NCBI RefSeq assembly: GCF_027744825.2
Contig: NC_071345.1
Coordinates: forward strand, 12,726,501 to 12,790,500
Direction of reading: 5' to 3'
Length of the DNA stretch: 64,000 nucleotides
Source of the DNA: Synchiropus splendidus
Lineage: Eukaryota > Chordata > Actinopteri > Syngnathiformes > Callionymidae
The notes below the pieces were generated by a model. That model saw nothing but the letters and a program-made list of their open reading frames with translations. It was not told the origin of the DNA and made no database searches. Positions 24,560 through 37,191 of the stretch are shown piece by piece. The position numbers were made by a program, and so were the translations under genes. How positions within the stretch are numbered: the first letter of the stretch is position 1; every line of letters begins with the position of its first letter.

Positions 24560-24668
24560 CTCAGGTGTTATCATAACTAACAACTCAGGTCCCTGGAGAA
24601 AAATGCAGGAGGCAAAACATAATCTGCCAGAATCCTGACATGCCCTGCTGGAACTGGGTGGACTTTAA

Positions 24669-25128
24669 AGGCTCATTCATGCTCAGTATTCCATATGGAT
24701 CCAGATCCAGATGTATCCGTCTATCTGTGCTCCGTGTTCAATTCATCCGTATTTCAGCATGTTTCCACAAAGCTTGTGAATACGGACCGATTGGTGCTGT
24801 TACTACGTCCAATGAGACACCAAGAAGACATAACAATGCTGGAAATTCTCAGTCGCAATATATTTATATTTATCACCGACCACCGCCGACAATGTTGCCT
24901 CCGTTTTCCACTTTTAGGTACATGAACAATACTTTTTTCACAGTCACCATGTTTGTTTTGGAGTTTGTCATAGTGATATACTTTTGACTCTGAGCTGCGC
25001 CCCCTGGTGGATATAATGGTAAACAGCCATGCCAATGTAAAAAATTGCATCAAAGCATGTGATCAGCGGCAATAACGCTTGAAAAGGACGGGTACAATTT
25101 TGTACTTAAAGAAAATATAATTGGGCCT
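24669..25128. mobile_element. PIF/Harbinger-like non-autonomous transposon (family B, copy 1)
   Basis: A 460-bp element that aligns with the copy at 61347-61963. Shared blocks include TACGGACCRA, AGACATAACAA, TGCCTCCGTT, CTTTTGACTCT and CCCCTGGTGG. Ends read AGGCTCATTCATG and, inverted, AGGCCCAATTATA. The 3-bp flanks here (TAA and TTG) no longer match, but the other copy has TTA on both sides. There is no transposase frame. It contains a full CTCF consensus match at 24997-25010. Confidence 0.68.
24997..25010 (-). promoter_or_regulatory. CTCF-type core motif inside family B element
   Basis: The minus strand reads CCACCAGGGGGCGC, the classical form of the vertebrate CTCF core (14 of 14 to CCASYAGRKGGCRS). 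The equivalent site in the second copy, near 61850, has decayed. Binding is inferred from sequence only. Confidence 0.5.
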
Positions 25129-26700
25129 TTGAACCATCTTCTGAGGATGCTGTTAACTTGGAAGCAGAGGTGGAGAAGAAGAAGTTGAACACAAAAAAAA
25201 AGGGAACAAAAAATAAAAGCAGAAACTGCTAATGTGTCTGAAGGGTTGATTTATTTGATCTGTGTTGTAAATAGTATTTCCACTGTTTTGAGCCTAAAGA
25301 TGTCAGATGAGCAGAGAAAATATATCAACATTCTCGACATGAAAATCATTGATCCTCTACCGACTGATGTTCAGAAACAAAAACCTTCCAAAAGACAACA
25401 TTCACGTCTATTTAAATAAACATATGTAGCGGACGCTTGTGAACTTCTTCCCGAGCTGCCTAACATCTGTCTGTCTGACAAGCAGCGCAGGGGAGCATCT
25501 GTCCCTCTGTGGATAAAATTAAAAATCAAAGGCTCAAACATGACATCTTATGGTTGAGTTTGTGTGAGACACTGACAGTAGACAGTATCAATCGACATTG
25601 TATAAGACAGAAGAATCAGGTTAACTCATTCATCCTTTGTCACCAGTTGGAAATGTCTTTCCCTGCTGCTCGGGATATATATCAGGACCCAGGATGGATT
25701 GACCTTCACGATGCATCACACTGCAGCATTAAGCACTACACCACTGCACTTAAGAAAAAGGACACTTTCAAAAAGTTACCAACGCAAAAGCAGTACAGAA
25801 TCTCTGACATTCCAAAGCCTCTGCTGCACCCGGGTTGCACTTGTCATCACAAAAATGACTTCCGAATAACATTTTACAGCTGAGGCACTCAGTAGATTTG
25901 CTTTTTGCTCTTCCAAATACCCTTCATTTGGTTTGAAAACATCTCTCTGCTCCAGTTGCGATGGCTTCACCTCCAAATAGGATCAGAAAAGGATTAGCGC
26001 TGAGGGAAACAGCATCAGCAACCGTGGTGACATGAGGTTTTCGTCTCACCTGGAGATGATCTGAGCACGTGCGGGCTGATATCAGCGCTCGATGGCTGAT
26101 GTTCACAGTGCACACCTGCGGGAATTTTGGGTGACATCTGCACCAACTTCCTCCTTTTTTTCTCTGTATTGTTCCAGCGAATATTGCCCCGGGCGCCTCT
26201 AGATGGCACTGTGCAGCTGTTTGTGGAATCCTGCAAAAAGTCCTGGAGGAATCTTCAGGATCCGACCTTAGCTGTAATTTCAGGCAGCATTTGAATACTT
26301 CATTTTAACCTCCTATTACCTGCCTATTTTGTGCTTATGTATAAGATATTTAACAGCTTAACAGTTCTATAAAAAGCAGAGTGGTCAGTCGAAGCTGTCA
26401 GATATGGGCCCAGAGGGAATTCGCAGCCTCAGCAATGAACCTTCAGCTTTAAATATTGTGAACACCTGCCAATTATTTCTAGATTTACAATGCAACTGAG
26501 ATTAAAAGGGGAAAGGAAAATGGCCTGCTCTATTTTTTTTAAATGTTCCTTTAAAAATGAATCCGTACTGTATAAATAAATATGATTGATCAGTTACCTA
26601 ATGTGGATGACCAACTTTTTTCAACAGTTGTCAAAGTTTACTTCAAGAATTGTGGAGCACCTGAGCAACACAGAGTCAGTATGATTTACTCTATATATCA
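25129..26700. other. non-coding stretch
   Basis: No supported gene. CCTCTAGATGGCAC at 26196-26209 matches 13 of 14 CTCF positions outside any clear MITE. A 124-codon plus-strand frame at 25509-25883 has no recognised domain. Confidence 0.5.
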
Positions 26701-26705
26701 AAATA

Positions 26706-26751
26706 TCATGTCCCAATACCAAGACTCCCATGTCTTGGTATTGGGACATGA
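26706..26751. repeat. perfect 20-bp hairpin with 6-nt loop
   Basis: TCATGTCCCAATACCAAGAC at 26706-26725 is followed after TCCCAT by its exact complement at 26732-26751. The surrounding sequence shows no transposon ends. The lack of any mismatch implies a recent origin or selection. Confidence 0.92.
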
Positions 26752-26769
26752 CAGTATCAATACCAAAGG

Positions 26770-27190
26770 CAGATGTATTGTGGGTGTGGATTTAGAGAAG
26801 GTACATGATCGAGTTTCTGCTGAAGGAGAGTGAAGTAGGGAGGGAGACTAGCAGAGATCATGGGAGGTGAAGAAGTGAGTGCAGTCAGGGTGGAATGGGA
26901 CTGTCAGGGGTGATCTGAGACAGTGAAGTGGAAGGTTTATGGTGATGATGCATGGTTCAGAATACAAAATGTTCAGACTTGCATCGGGTGTCTAGGCAGG
27001 TGGGTATGGAGACATACATAGTTATGGAGGCCAGTTATTCAGAGACCCTGAGGATAGACATGTTGGACGAAGGATGTTGGAGACGCCTGGTAAAAGCAGA
27101 AGATGACTTTGACCACTGAGGTCTATGGATGTGATAAAGAGGATAGGTGTGATGGCTAGGAGGTCGAGGTGGTGAAGACTGACTTCAGGT
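26770..27190 (+). mobile_element. decayed LINE reverse-transcriptase fragment
   Basis: One frame near 26775-26830 translates as VGVDLEKVHDRVSAE, recalling the VDLEKAYDRVP segment that contains the catalytic aspartate of motif A in non-LTR reverse transcriptases. The following 350 bases are purine-rich, with GGTGATGATGCATGGTTCAG and a closing GTGATGGCTAGGAGGTCGAGG, but carry stops and frameshifts. It is a dead, 5'-truncated copy. An RTE- or Rex-type source is possible; the clade is not resolved. Confidence 0.5.
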
Positions 27191-27871
27191 CAATGCATTA
27201 TTCAAAACTTGGAATGACACCTTGAGAGTTTCATCCTTTATTGGTATTAGCTGTAGGTTGATGCTGATGTTCAGTTGCTCACATTTACTCTCAACTTATA
27301 CCAAACAAAAAAGCTATAGCCCGATTACCTGGGAGCAGCTGCTGGCAAAAGCTACTCCCTCTGAGCTCCTAGTGTGATCACGGTCACGACATTACTTACC
27401 AAAGACGATGGCGGGGGGGCAGGAAGGGGGGTCGAGGAGAGATTCCTCTTCTGAACCGGTACCACTTTCAGAATTTGATCCCATTCTGCTTATTATACGA
27501 GCGGCTCGACGTGACCCACCTGGGTGCATTAGTCACCCCTCTGCGCCCCTGGACTGTCCTGCTCTATATTTCACATGGAGGACAAAAAGAAGCTGGGGAA
27601 GCAGAGAGGGAGGAAGACTTCTATGCCTCATCATCAATCTTTCCTTCAATAGTGTTTATCAGCTATTCAAGGTTTCGTTTGCAAGACTGTTTGGTATCTG
27701 TTCACAAACACATACAGTCTATGAAAAACTGTATTATTATCAGCATAAAATCTGAAATGATTCACTTGATCTAGTGGTCTAAACGTCAAATTCTTCTCAG
27801 TGTATTATTTTAGTCGTCTGTCTTTGAAATGCATTTAATTTTAGGTGTGTGACTTATACTAGATAATAATA

Positions 27872-27916
27872 ATAATAATAATAAAAGCCTGAGTAGCAGG
27901 CTTTTATTATTATTAT
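27872..27916. repeat. 20-bp hairpin formed at an (ATA)n tract
   Basis: An ATAATAATAATAAAAGCCTG arm and its exact complement are separated by AGTAG. Twelve to fourteen bases of each arm are trinucleotide repeat, and the unique AAAGCCTG next to the loop is also mirrored, so this is more than chance repeat complementarity. Confidence 0.85.
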
Positions 27917-28204
27917 CTTATTAGAAAGGCGAGGTAAATCCAAAATGTACTTCACTTGACAAACAAAACTAAGTCCAAATCCAAACCATTGTTGAACCGA
28001 TAGAAACCAACTTCGAAAGTTCCGAAGCACAAGCCAGGAGGAGTCAAAAACACGACCAGAAACAAGAAAAAAAAACCAGAACTACTAAAGCAAAATAAAA
28101 GAAAAACATAATCATGACAATGAATATTTAATCGCTATATTCAAATAGATTTTAAGTAGCAAATATAATGTATACCAAACAGCAGTGACGGCTCATGGTT
28201 TGGC

Positions 28205-28479
28205 TAGTGGTGGGCTGATGAGGCTTTGTGAAACAATGTCCTCATTTTCTCAACTCAGCAGGAGGCGCTGTCGGTTTAAAACTGAAGTTTTACTGAAGCG
28301 GTTGTTCAAATCTGAACATAGAAAAGATGGCGCCCCCTACAGATCTCAGCTGCCCATTGATACTAAACTGTTGTGTACTGAATTATTTGTTCCAAACATT
28401 TTACAGCAGACAGTGCCATCTGGTGGCCCCTGAAAATCGGGACACTGTTTCATGACACCTCATCAAGCCTTCCATTCTG
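28205..28479. mobile_element. hAT-like palindromic MITE, copy 6 (extended form)
   Basis: Begins TAGTGGTGGGCTGATGAGG and ends near CATCAAGCCTTCCATTCTG. About 70 bp of extra central sequence, absent from other copies, adds GCGCCCCCTACAGA at 28330-28343 (12 of 14 CTCF positions on the minus strand). The right arm, GTGCCATCTGGTGG (28413-28426), is a full match. The left-arm motif has been replaced by CAGGAGGCGCTG. It may be a subfamily or a recombinant of two copies. Confidence 0.8.
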
Positions 28480-31400
28480 TGTCAGTTCCAATGGTAGTGT
28501 AAAAGAATTGATCCTTCCTACTTGGTAAACATTTGTTTTCGAATGACATTCCTCGCCGGAGCAAACTGGAATGCACTGTATAATCTATCCGACAGCTGTA
28601 TCACATGTACTGGCTGTTATATATATTTGAGTCTCGAGGAGTAAATGAAGGTGGATAGTGTATAATACCCAGACTTGGCAACAGCTTTCATACTTTAAGA
28701 TTCTGCAAATCCATCTGCAGCAAAAGCAAGTAAGTGAGAGAAAGAAAAAAAAAACATTTTGGCTGTTATTGTCAATCCCCACTGGAGCTGTGGCTGCGCA
28801 AAGACTGCAGAGGATACTGATAAGACGGCAGAGGAGAGTCTCCACCTTATCTTGCTGGCACAGTCCTTGTTCTCTCCCTTACTTCTATGCCGGGGAAAAA
28901 AAATCCAAACAAAACTAAACAGTTTTCAAATTAATATAACAATTTATGTAAGAACATTCAATCCCGTTAATGCCAGAATAATAAGAAGTGCTTTGACAAA
29001 TGTTCTCAAAACAGAGGGGATTCTTTTTGTTCCCTTATATTTTAATGATGTCTCTAAGTGTTTTTCCAAAGGCTCATTGGGAAAATTAATTATCAGAGAT
29101 CATAAGGAACTGTTTCTGCTTCTGCTGATAGCCGCATCGACATGAGGCGGAAAACAAAATGGCATATTAGAAAAGGCTTTTTGATTCCAAACAAAGTGAA
29201 TCAAGAAGGAGGAGGAGTGATAATGCTGTCGTTCGGGATTTTACGGACAGAGACGTGGATCATTAAACCCACCGGGGGGTTTGCACTCCACTCCGGGGAG
29301 AAGATGCAGTGCAGGTAGGGGTGGTGACAGTGACAAAGATGGTGGGGGTAAACACAAGTAAAGGTCTTCAGGGACCAGGAGCTGCTGCCATTTCCTGTCT
29401 GCTGGTGTCGGTGTGGGGAAGGATTGTTACTGCGACGCTATCTCCTGCCATGTTTGTGTTCTCAGGTTTCTGGTACTCCTTTAGTGCTGGATATTTTTCT
29501 TCAAATCACGACAAAAGCTGCAGTCTCCGCAACTATTTGGCCTAGAAACACTGGCAAAGTTTTGAACTGGTTCTCACCACGCCCATTGAATGGATGCACC
29601 GGTAGTGATTCAGTATTCTGAACCTGGTTATGGAGGCAATGATAGCAGCTTTCACTAAGAGCTACTGGGCAGCTGCTCAGGTGTCAAGATGTTATTTAAA
29701 ACTTTAAGAGTCCACCTCCTTCTGTGTTTGAGATACATTCTAAGCTCAATTTAAAAAAGTCCTTGAGTATTTTCCAAACATTAGCCATGACTTTGAAACT
29801 CCTACCAAGACAAGTATGGCAGGTCAGTGTGTTTAACATCACATCTGTATAATGGAAGATGTCGGTCTTTTTTTTTAAAAATCTGATTTATGTCTCATCA
29901 TTCAATTGTTGACAAGTTAACTACATCTCATGCATAGAAAGTGCTTTATAAATAAAGATTGATTCAATATGAAACTGCTTGTTATGGTGTGTTCCATTTT
30001 TGTCACGACCCCTGGGAGGCCATTATATAAAGCCACATTTCCAACTCAGAAATAATTTTGAAGCTTGAAATATGAGTATAAATGGAATGTGGTTCTAACC
30101 GTATGATCAAGCAACAGGGATGCAAATTAAAGATTCAGATGTTTTTGAAGATGCAGCCTCAGGATCACTGAGGATCACTTCTTAAACTACATTGGAAAAC
30201 AGGATCCAACATCGAGATCGACACATGAAACAAACTCTGCAATGTTTTGAACTTGAATCATGAGCTCCTCACATATTTTACTCACATGAAAGCGCTCAAA
30301 ATGGGCTTTTTTCGCCCATGTGCCCGAAGTTCACCGCAGTCGGTCTCAGCTGCTGTTTCTCGACTCCGGTCCTCCAGGAGATTAGCTGTGTTGGTGGAGG
30401 TGAACGGGTGAAAATTTCATTCCATTTTAACTTTTATAAGTTTAGCAGCTGCTAAAAGGGGGAAAAAGTGAAAGGTGGTTCCTCCCTCTTGTTGTCGCAC
30501 ATGAAATGACTGGTGCATATAGTGCTATGCATTTAGCGTGGGTCAGTTTTGGGAGTGTTGAGAAGGTGAGACATCATTGGTTTGGAAGACAGATAAAGTG
30601 AAATGCTCTCACACACAGCCTCACCAACAGTTTTAATACAAATCTAACTACATCCACCGAAAAAGGCCGTAAGTGTCACCCTATAGTGCATTTTCATCCA
30701 CAAATATTCCATTTTTTTCTGATAAAACGAGTACTTAGACTGCATGAGTCACTCGGGATGAAAGCTGCTGGTAAATGAACAGTATCATGTTTCATTTAAA
30801 AATCGTACACAGAAAAAAAAAATGTTCTGAATCAATTTCTGTAGAGCCACAGCATGTCATTTCACTCCCCCTCAACACAGCGAAGATAAGAGCAAACAAG
30901 TGGGTCAAGTTAGGAGGAGATGATATTTTTGGGAGGCAGCCATCTTTCTGTCAGCGAGAAAGTGGAGTGACTGTGTCTTCTGCCCCCTGGGCTTTCCATC
31001 AACAACCCTTTAAGTCTCACAGGGGATTATCTGAGGAGGTGGGCATTATGTGCGGCCGTCTCACCATTGTGGTGTTATTTTCTGTCAGGGGGAAGACGGA
31101 ATTAAAGAGTGCAATTTGCTTTGTAGAACACGGAGCTCTGGGAACATCTGATCACACAGCACGAAAGCACAACCTCTCCTCAAAATCGTATTCACTGTCA
31201 CAACTTGCACTGACGGCTATACAGCTGCTTCCCTGGAAAAAACCCAAACATATTTCCACGCAGTTACTGTCATGATGTGTGGAGTGGACCTTATAGAAAG
31301 TAAACAGGAGTGTGTGGTGAACAGGCAGCAGCGCAGCCTCTCATATCTGCTCATTAATAGATAAACGGATCAGAGCCAGTGACTGGCGAAAGCCTCCTGG

Positions 31401-34400
31401 AGGGTCTTCATTTAGCATCCCCCCATCGTAGTCATTAACCAAGTGTATTGGAAATGCTTTTGAAACAGTTTTCAGGTGAATGATCCTAATTAGATGGCAA
31501 ATAGCCAACCTGCTGCTCCCATTTGCCGTCACGGATAAGAACAATCTTCAAACAGCGGTGGGCACAAATCTGTCTCCACTGTGCATGTCATTCCCGAGGC
31601 CCCTGCTTTGTGTTCATCCCGCCTTCATGACAATTATGCTGAGATAACAGCTATTACTGTTTGTTATCCTCTGCGAGTGCTGTTTGCATGGGACATGACT
31701 AGTTATTTACAACACCGAGGACACGAGGAGGACACCTGCCTCTTCATGTCAGCATCACTACCGTCGCCATGGTTACCAGACCTCAGTATATGTAGAAAAA
31801 ACAAGACAGCTGGAAATGACAAACTTGCATTTGACTTTTTTGTGTTCATATGTGTGGTTTACATTCATAACTAACAATGAAAAACTGGGAATATTCACCT
31901 CGGCCACCTCTAACTCCATTTCTGTTGGTCAGAGCTGCTAAACCATACACAATGACAGGTCAAACTACTGTCCTGCAAAGCCCACTGTAGCATTCACACC
32001 CCCAACAGTCGTCTCCATCCCTGTTCGACCCTGTCTCCACTTTCCTGTGGAGCAGATATCTCAATAAGGTAGCAATAAAACAATGTATTAACTGGTGAAT
32101 AAATCAAGTTTCACATCTGTTTTGAGGTGTTTTATGTATGTATGGTGTGCAGTGTGGTCTTCAAACTCACTAATCTAGTACAGTCTAGTCTAATCTAATC
32201 TAATAGCAAAATAAATAAATGAATAAAATAAAACATCTGAATAGAGGAATGAACAACCAATCCACAATATGCTTAAAAAGAAAATCCATGCATTGAATCA
32301 AAGTAAAGGGACGCAGGTTGTGAAATTAAACTAAAAAAGCGCTGAGAGCCCAAACCTCAAACTTCAGTCCACCTTCAACATACTTTCCCCGTTACAAAGT
32401 ATCCTACAAAAAAATGAATAAAGAAATGACAACAATAAAACAACAACTAAACAAAACAATTCCTGCATGTAAATATCTAAATGCTAATGAATCCATTTAA
32501 AAAAAAATCCATGATCCAGACATTGACCTGGATCATTCCCAAAATTTGGAAAGAAAAATAAGTTGGCCATTGACTATTCCATCCAAATCCATCCATTACT
32601 TATTCAAATTATATTTAACTCTAACAGATGAACTAACAGGCAGACAAACTAACACATAACCTCTGTTGTGGTGGTAAATACAAGTCAGTAGAAATGTTGT
32701 TGCAGTTTTCCCTGAAGCTGCTTGCTGTATAAAAAAATCCATACAGATCGCAATGTGGTGTCAAGCAATGGTGGAACATTGATCACAAAAATGATGTTTT
32801 TTCACTTCACAGTTACAACTACTTTTTTTTTCATTGTATTAATGTAAATAGTATTTAAAAAAGACATTGTTCTAAAGAAGAAGTCAAGCGGGGCTTGATA
32901 ATGTAAGCAATAATGATATTATTCTTCATGCTCCACATTTACGAGGCTGTAAAAGAACTCTAAAATATCTGGCGCGAAGCAGTCGCTCACCTTGTAAAAA
33001 AAAGCTCCCACTGTCAATTCAAATGTGGGTGTTAACGTCTCAAACTTAGGGACTGTTGCCAGTGACAGAGTGAAGAAAGGCCCAGTCCTGATTCCCCTGT
33101 GCTGCTTTTGAGCCACGAGCTTGACAGTGTATTGATCCACCTCTCCTCTAATCAGTAGCCTTGTCACATTATAACAAAGGAGAGCTTGGACAAAATGAAA
33201 GCAATTTACTTCAGCTGGGCAAAGATTGCAGGACTGAGTGTGGTTGTTTTCTCCCGCTCCTTCATAGACAATCTGATGCAGGTGGAGCTGAACTCAAAAC
33301 AATGCCTTCAGCGTATTCACCGGGCCGAGATGATGCTGAGGGGCAAACAAACACTTCAACCGATTGCCAATATTCCAGTCACCTATCAATGCTGGGAATT
33401 CAGCTTTTTTGACAATGGAAAGTTTACAGCCATGACAAGCTGGTATTTTGAACATCTCCAAAGAGATCTGCGCTTAGATAAAGCAGAGCAATTATGAAGC
33501 AGGGTATGAAAATATATATCTTTATGAAAGCGTCGGCACACGTCCTGCTATAATACAGTGAAAAATAAACACGCTCACGATTACCATTTAGATTGCAAGG
33601 CTTGGCTGGAATGCTGGATACAAATAGGTAATTGAATTTGCACTTTCCCCTGTGTTGAAGAAGCTACTGTGCATTGAAACAACTGCATTTCCAAATAGAA
33701 ATTTCTCCATCATCCCATTGTCATGTCTCATAAAAAAAAAAAAATAAATCCACAGGCTTTATATATACTCATGTTCCATTTTCAGGCCTTCAAAATGAGA
33801 TGATGTTTACAAATAAATGGAGCTGTGAATATTTCTGCTACATGTATGAGGGCATGATTTACTCAAAGCAGAAAAATAGGGTTTGTTTGTGGGTGATAGA
33901 AAATGTTTTGGGTGAATACATGTATTCTTCATTTACTGAAGAGTTTAAACAGAAAACAAACTTTCAAAGCAAATACATGTAGAAAATAATACTCTGTGGT
34001 TTAAAAAGGAGACAATAAACCAGAGTCTCCAGTTAGTATCTGTGTGTTTCACAAGTGTGGGAAGTAACCAGAGAAACTCTCCGAGCCTCAGCCCAACAAT
34101 GCTGCCATAAGTGACAACATTTCAATTATAAATCCACAACATAAACCAACACCCCCAGAACAAAAACAAAACAAAACATTCTGAGACAGAGAAATTGTTC
34201 TAAGGACATGGAAACGTCGCTACCACGACTGTAACTCATGTTTCTAGATTAAAGGGTCATGGCTAAACCTTCATTAGGTACTGTCAAAAAAACATTTCTT
34301 TCTTTATTAGTTTTTTGCATATTCATTTTAAGAGAACACATATGCAACATACAGCTAGAGGTCCCAAAATACACTGCAACAATATTTAGCTCTGACAATA

Positions 34401-35679
34401 TTATATGAGCTACACGTTTTACTACACTTAAAGCCAAAGATTACAAAGCAGACAGAGCCTGTGTCAGCCTTGTGGCCTTGGAGTCACCAGGTCTGAGTCA
34501 GCGGTGAATATGGCAGTATGTTCGTTGGACAGTGATCACTGAGTTTCACTGATGTCGTACCTGCGGCACTGTACAACTACCGTCAAGTGTTCCGGTTGTA
34601 CAAAATGAGGATCCAAGGATCCATGTAAGAGAGACAGCATATGAGATTCATACATGATCTGAAGTTAGTTTTCAAATGGACAAAAAAGGCATTTTCATTT
34701 ATGACTGAATCCAGCTTGTTAATGCCTCGGATTTGCCTCTGCTATTCCCCTCTGAGTGAGTTATCCATATTCCAAGGTCATCGCCAGATAGTCTTGTTTA
34801 CCAGAACATACAAGGTTGAGTTCCCAAAAGCACCAGGATGACATTGAACGCAGTCGCTAGGAGATCTGAGCGTTCCTCTGACCTAACCATTGACCCTGCT
34901 CTTTCTGGGACTGTAAGCAAAAATCACTACAGGTACGCTGACTCTGCACCTTCAAAAGCTTGTGGAAAAAAACAACTCCCAATTCAGAAAAAAAAAAAAA
35001 AAATGACACAACACCCTCTGAATTCTTGGTGTCACAAGCTCCATTAATAGTGCTCCCTTGTGAGAATGTTTACACTGCATCCCATTCATCACATCCTCCT
35101 CCCCATCTAATAAAAATGCCCTTTGAGGTCTTAGTTTCTGCGTCTGGATTTTAAAGCACATTTGATTTTTTTTTTTTTTAAGTCCGCCCTCCGGATTCTC
35201 TGGAGTCCATCTTGATTCCGTGGGGAGAGAGATTTCTTTGGACTTTGGGTTCAAAGAGCAACTGCTTACGGCACAGTTAGCAAAATAATAAGGCGAGTGA
35301 GGTGAAAGCGCTCAGTTGGCGTGTGCTGCTGGGGTTAATGCTAACTGACAGAAGAGGAAACCTCATAAGAAGCCCGGCTGTCTGAATGGGACATGAAGTG
35401 AAGAAGCCTCATTTTTAATTTTGCCCGAACAAAGTGTCAAATATGATAAAAGGGATATGGAGAAACTTGAAGCCCTGAGCTAGTTTGTTCCCGAAGCTGT
35501 TTGAATTGCAAAGAGTCAAAATACAGTTATAATTAGCGTGAAGAACAGGGGCTGCTGAAGGTCATGACCCACTCCCAAAACTGTCCCACTCCTGAGGGGT
35601 CACAGATTGACAAGGACCTTCACGTCCAATGATGACTCAGAAGTCACAAAGGAGGGTTAAGATCGGTACGTGTTGACAC
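28480..35679. other. long non-coding stretch
   Basis: No supported gene. Frames at 30775-31275 and 33186-33497 are open for 166 and 103 codons but have no recognised domain. Apart from a LINE/SINE tail at about 29.93 kb, I see no intact mobile element. Confidence 0.5.
29930..29972 (+). mobile_element. SINE/LINE 3' tail
   Basis: GAAAGTGCTTTATAAATAAAGATTGATT matches the tail common to fish SINEs and their partner LINEs, ending in a short GATT-type run. The body upstream is too diverged to delimit. Confidence 0.45.
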
Positions 35680-35898
35680 TGGTGATGGGTAGGTGAGGTA
35701 TCCTGACACAGTATTGCAAGGTTCATGAAACAGTCTCCTCGTTTTCTGAGGTCACTAGATGCCGCTCTTGGTTTAGAAACGTTGTGTAGTTTCAGTGAAC
35801 TACTTGTTCAAATCCACACATTTCACAGTGGATAGTGCCATCTGGTGGCCTATGAAAAGCAGGACACTGTTTCATGAAGCCTCACCAATCCTTCACCA
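35680..35898. mobile_element. hAT-like palindromic MITE, copy 7
   Basis: The ends TGGTGATGGG and TCCTTCACCA are inverted. Flanking octamers GTTGACAC and CTTGAGTC agree at five of eight positions, consistent with a decayed duplication. It has the long-form left arm. The left motif has lost its core (GTCACTAGATGCCGC). The right arm, GTGCCATCTGGTGG (35835-35848), is a full minus-strand match. Confidence 0.85.
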
Positions 35899-36222
35899 CT
35901 TGAGTCCAGCTCAAGGTTGCAAGCGGTTCTACAGTATAAGAACCAAGTGACGTTTAAGTTCAGAGGTCCCACTGAGGACTGGAGTCCCCACCCGTCCCTT
36001 GAAAAATTGAGTTATTGTGTATCTAGCAACAAAGTTACACATCCCACATTGAGCTGTATGGCTTTGCCAGCAGTTGGCAACCAATCTGAAGTAGTACTAA
36101 AGTAGAGAAGTTAAACAAATGTTATCTTAGAATTAACACAAGAAATGTTTTAAACAAGTTGATAGGTTGACAATGAAAAATATGATGTAAGTGGCAGTAG
36201 CCACAACAGGTACTTGTTGCAT

Positions 36223-36442
36223 TGCTCACGACACGGTATTAAAGGGTTGATAAGGTTTCTTGAAATAATGTTGTGATTTTCCGAGGCCACCAGACGACAC
36301 TGTCTGCTGTATTATGCTTGGATTTAAAGTACTAACAACAAATTTCTAAATCAAATGTGCCATCTAGTGGCCTCTGAAAATTAGGACACTGTTTCATAAA
36401 CCCTGCAATGCTGTTTCATGATACCTCATTGACCCATCACAA
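36223..36442. mobile_element. hAT-like palindromic MITE, copy 8
   Basis: It lies 324 bp beyond copy 7 in the opposite orientation. The left motif is mutated (CCACCAGACGACAC, 36287-36300). The right motif on the minus strand, CCACTAGATGGCAC (36357-36370), is complete. The right end is the long form, with GTTTCATGATACCTCATTGACCCATCAC. The left terminus is truncated. Confidence 0.83.
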
Positions 36443-37130
36443 ATAAAGTACAGAACGTGACTAAACCAGCAATGCAAGAAAAAATGCCAAAACTAGTATC
36501 AGGCAAAGCACAAAATCATGACAACATCAAAACACTCGCTGGTCACACAAGGCATATGGCTGATACCACACAGGTGTGCAACATGGCAGTGAAACAGTGA
36601 GCTCAACATTAACCAGGAAGTGGACTATAGTAGCAGGCATGACACACAGCTGTGAAAATTGTGAAGTTAAAATGGTACATTCTGATGAATAAGTATATTT
36701 CTAATATGTGTGTGAAATATCTAAAAAAATCTGTGGTAAAATGCTTAAAAAGTTTTCTTTTTTGTCTTGAACCATTGTCTTATTAAGGAAAGACCCAAAC
36801 GTCAACCTGATGCTTCAGATAACATTTCAGTAGTTCATGACACCATTCAAAAATTGCATGTAATGAGTGTAAATGCCTACCTTCTTCGCAGCTTGGAGAT
36901 ATTAGGGGTTATAAAAGGTCAAAGCCGACGTCCCAAAGGAAGAAAGTCCTCGCTCTCATAATGGGTATTCAACCTTCGATACTGTCAGCACCTGAGGGAT
37001 GAAGCTTTTATTCAGATGGAGCTTCACCATGGGCAGAGATCACAAAGGTTCAAAGGATCAAGACATGGATGGTGTGATTATTGAAATTTGAACCAGCATT
37101 GTCAATCAAGTATTGAACATTTGTAAGGGA

Positions 37131-37191
<61 letters not shown>

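Noticed and set aside
30775..31275. 166-codon plus-strand frame
   Set aside because: No recognisable domain, splice site or polyadenylation context; length is within chance for this window size.
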